Shown: positions 63,132 through 64,000 of the stretch, piece after piece
How the letters are laid out: the number at the start of each line of letters is the position of its first letter
Numbering within the stretch: position 1 is the stretch's first letter
Assembly (NCBI GenBank): GCA_025201805.1
Contig: MU619326.1
Location: 7,543-71,542 of the forward strand
Direction: 5' to 3'
Origin: Parasitella parasitica
Taxonomy: Eukaryota > Mucoromycota > Mucoromycetes > Mucorales > Mucoraceae
Length of the DNA stretch: 64,000 bases
Position numbers and translations under genes: made by a program
Notes under the pieces: generated by a model
Seen by the model: only the letters and a program-made list of their open reading frames with translations
What the model was told of the DNA's origin: nothing
The model's database searches: none

Positions 63132-64000
63132 TACCACAAAATAGAATCAAGTTTAGAAATAGATGAAAAAGGAAGATTTACAAATCACTTGGCAGGTTTT
63201 TAAAGACATGAAAAATGTTTGTTCATTAATGATTGGTTATTATTAGGTTATTGCGGTTTGACCACTGAAAGGAAAACGGAGTAAAGATTTGATTTGAAAG
63301 ATTCAAATGGGGGACCACACTTTGAAAGATTTTGATCTACTATTCTCTTCATTATGGTATCTCTTTTGAGCACACTTTGATTGGAAGAATAACGTGAAAT
63401 CTACATTAAACAGAAACTTGGATATCTTTAATAAACCATGTTATCTCTTACCTGATCTAGTGAAAAATATATAATGATTCATGTATCCTTTTTGAAATCA
63501 GTAAATCGATCATAAAAAATGGTGGTTTTTATTGCCATCAACCAAGGAAAAGCCCCTCATTTATCTTGGAGAAGCCAACAGATATACAAAACTTTATCAG
63601 CCTAGAACCTGGTTATGTCTCTATTTGATGATGTGGTGCTGAAAGGTAATCACTCGTTTAAGATCATTGGCTACATGAACAAAGCAAACGGCGTATCAAG
63701 TCCTTTAGCATAGCAAAAAAAAAAAAAGGGAAACTCTAGCCCTCTTGGTATAAAACTGCCCGAAATATTTCATACTGACAAATGCCATCGGTAATCAACG
63801 CTTTCTCGAAGAAGCCATCCCTTCCCTTGTTGAAGATGGTGTTCCCATCACACGATCCATAAAAAAGAGCATATCCTCTATACTGTAACGGTATAGCAAG
63901 CTAAATTCCGAAAGAAGAAACAGATGATTTTGGTTATTTTTTATGACAATTTATAAATCGCAATGTCACTTACCCACCAGTATTAAAAGGTCAAAACCAA
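63132..64000. other. Upstream region of TRAP-alpha and unassigned DNA to the window edge
   Basis: No gene recognised. The first 200 bp are the likely TRAP-alpha promoter. A 14-base A run lies at about 63714-63727. A gene truncated by the window edge cannot be excluded. Confidence 0.4.

Overview
The window reads as nuclear DNA of an early-diverging fungus, most likely Mucoromycota (Mucorales-like). The evidence is AT-rich intergenic DNA, intron-dense genes with very short GT-AG introns (about 36-90 nt, several with CTAAC/CTAAT branch points), and a gene set that mixes fungal proteins (Gup1, Spt5, Vps27) with ones missing from common yeasts (Hook, an SZT2-like giant, a RAD51C-like recombinase, TRAP-alpha, a GCN5 with a PCAF-type cysteine-rich N-terminus). 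The species cannot be fixed from sequence alone.

Layout. 0-3.1 kb: decayed Helitron-like element (zinc-knuckle array plus PIF1-type helicase end), a palindrome and empty AT-rich DNA. 3.1-8.5 kb: a 2-hydroxyacid dehydrogenase (GRHPR-like) and a Hook protein. 8.5-11.3 kb: degenerate coding remnants. 11.3-21.3 kb: a low-complexity protein of unknown function, Gup1-like MBOAT, Spt5 (minus strand, tail to tail with Gup1) and a three-RRM protein (TIA-1/Nam8/Csx1 type). 21.3-23.3 kb: repeat-bearing spacer. 23.3-34.6 kb: one giant minus-strand gene, about 3540 aa, resembling SZT2, the KICSTOR subunit. 34.7-38.7 kb: a divergently transcribed GRAM-TBC-EF-hand RabGAP. 40.4-42.9 kb: a DUF202 membrane protein and Vps27. 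42.9-46.1 kb: gene-poor, bounded by an inverted-repeat pair. 46.1-47.4 kb: prohibitin 1 and a 50-aa conserved protein. 49.4-56.4 kb: BET double bromodomain protein, EB1/Bim1 and GCN5. 56.6-63.1 kb: importin beta-1, RAD51C-like protein and TRAP-alpha. A 10-base N gap lies at 56629-56638.

The genes are unrelated housekeeping functions rather than a pathway cluster, although transcription and chromatin factors (Spt5, BET, GCN5) and trafficking or nutrient-signalling factors (SZT2-like, TBC, Vps27) are frequent. I rebuilt spliced models by hand from splice sites and reading phase. Every model closes to a multiple of three, but all are predictions without transcript support.

Most notable: the SZT2-like gene in a fungus, two GC-AG introns in importin beta, a 10-nt micro-exon in EB1, a stop-free in-frame intron in the BET gene, and the PCAF-like N-terminus of GCN5. 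I did not find a convincing wholly new multi-gene system.
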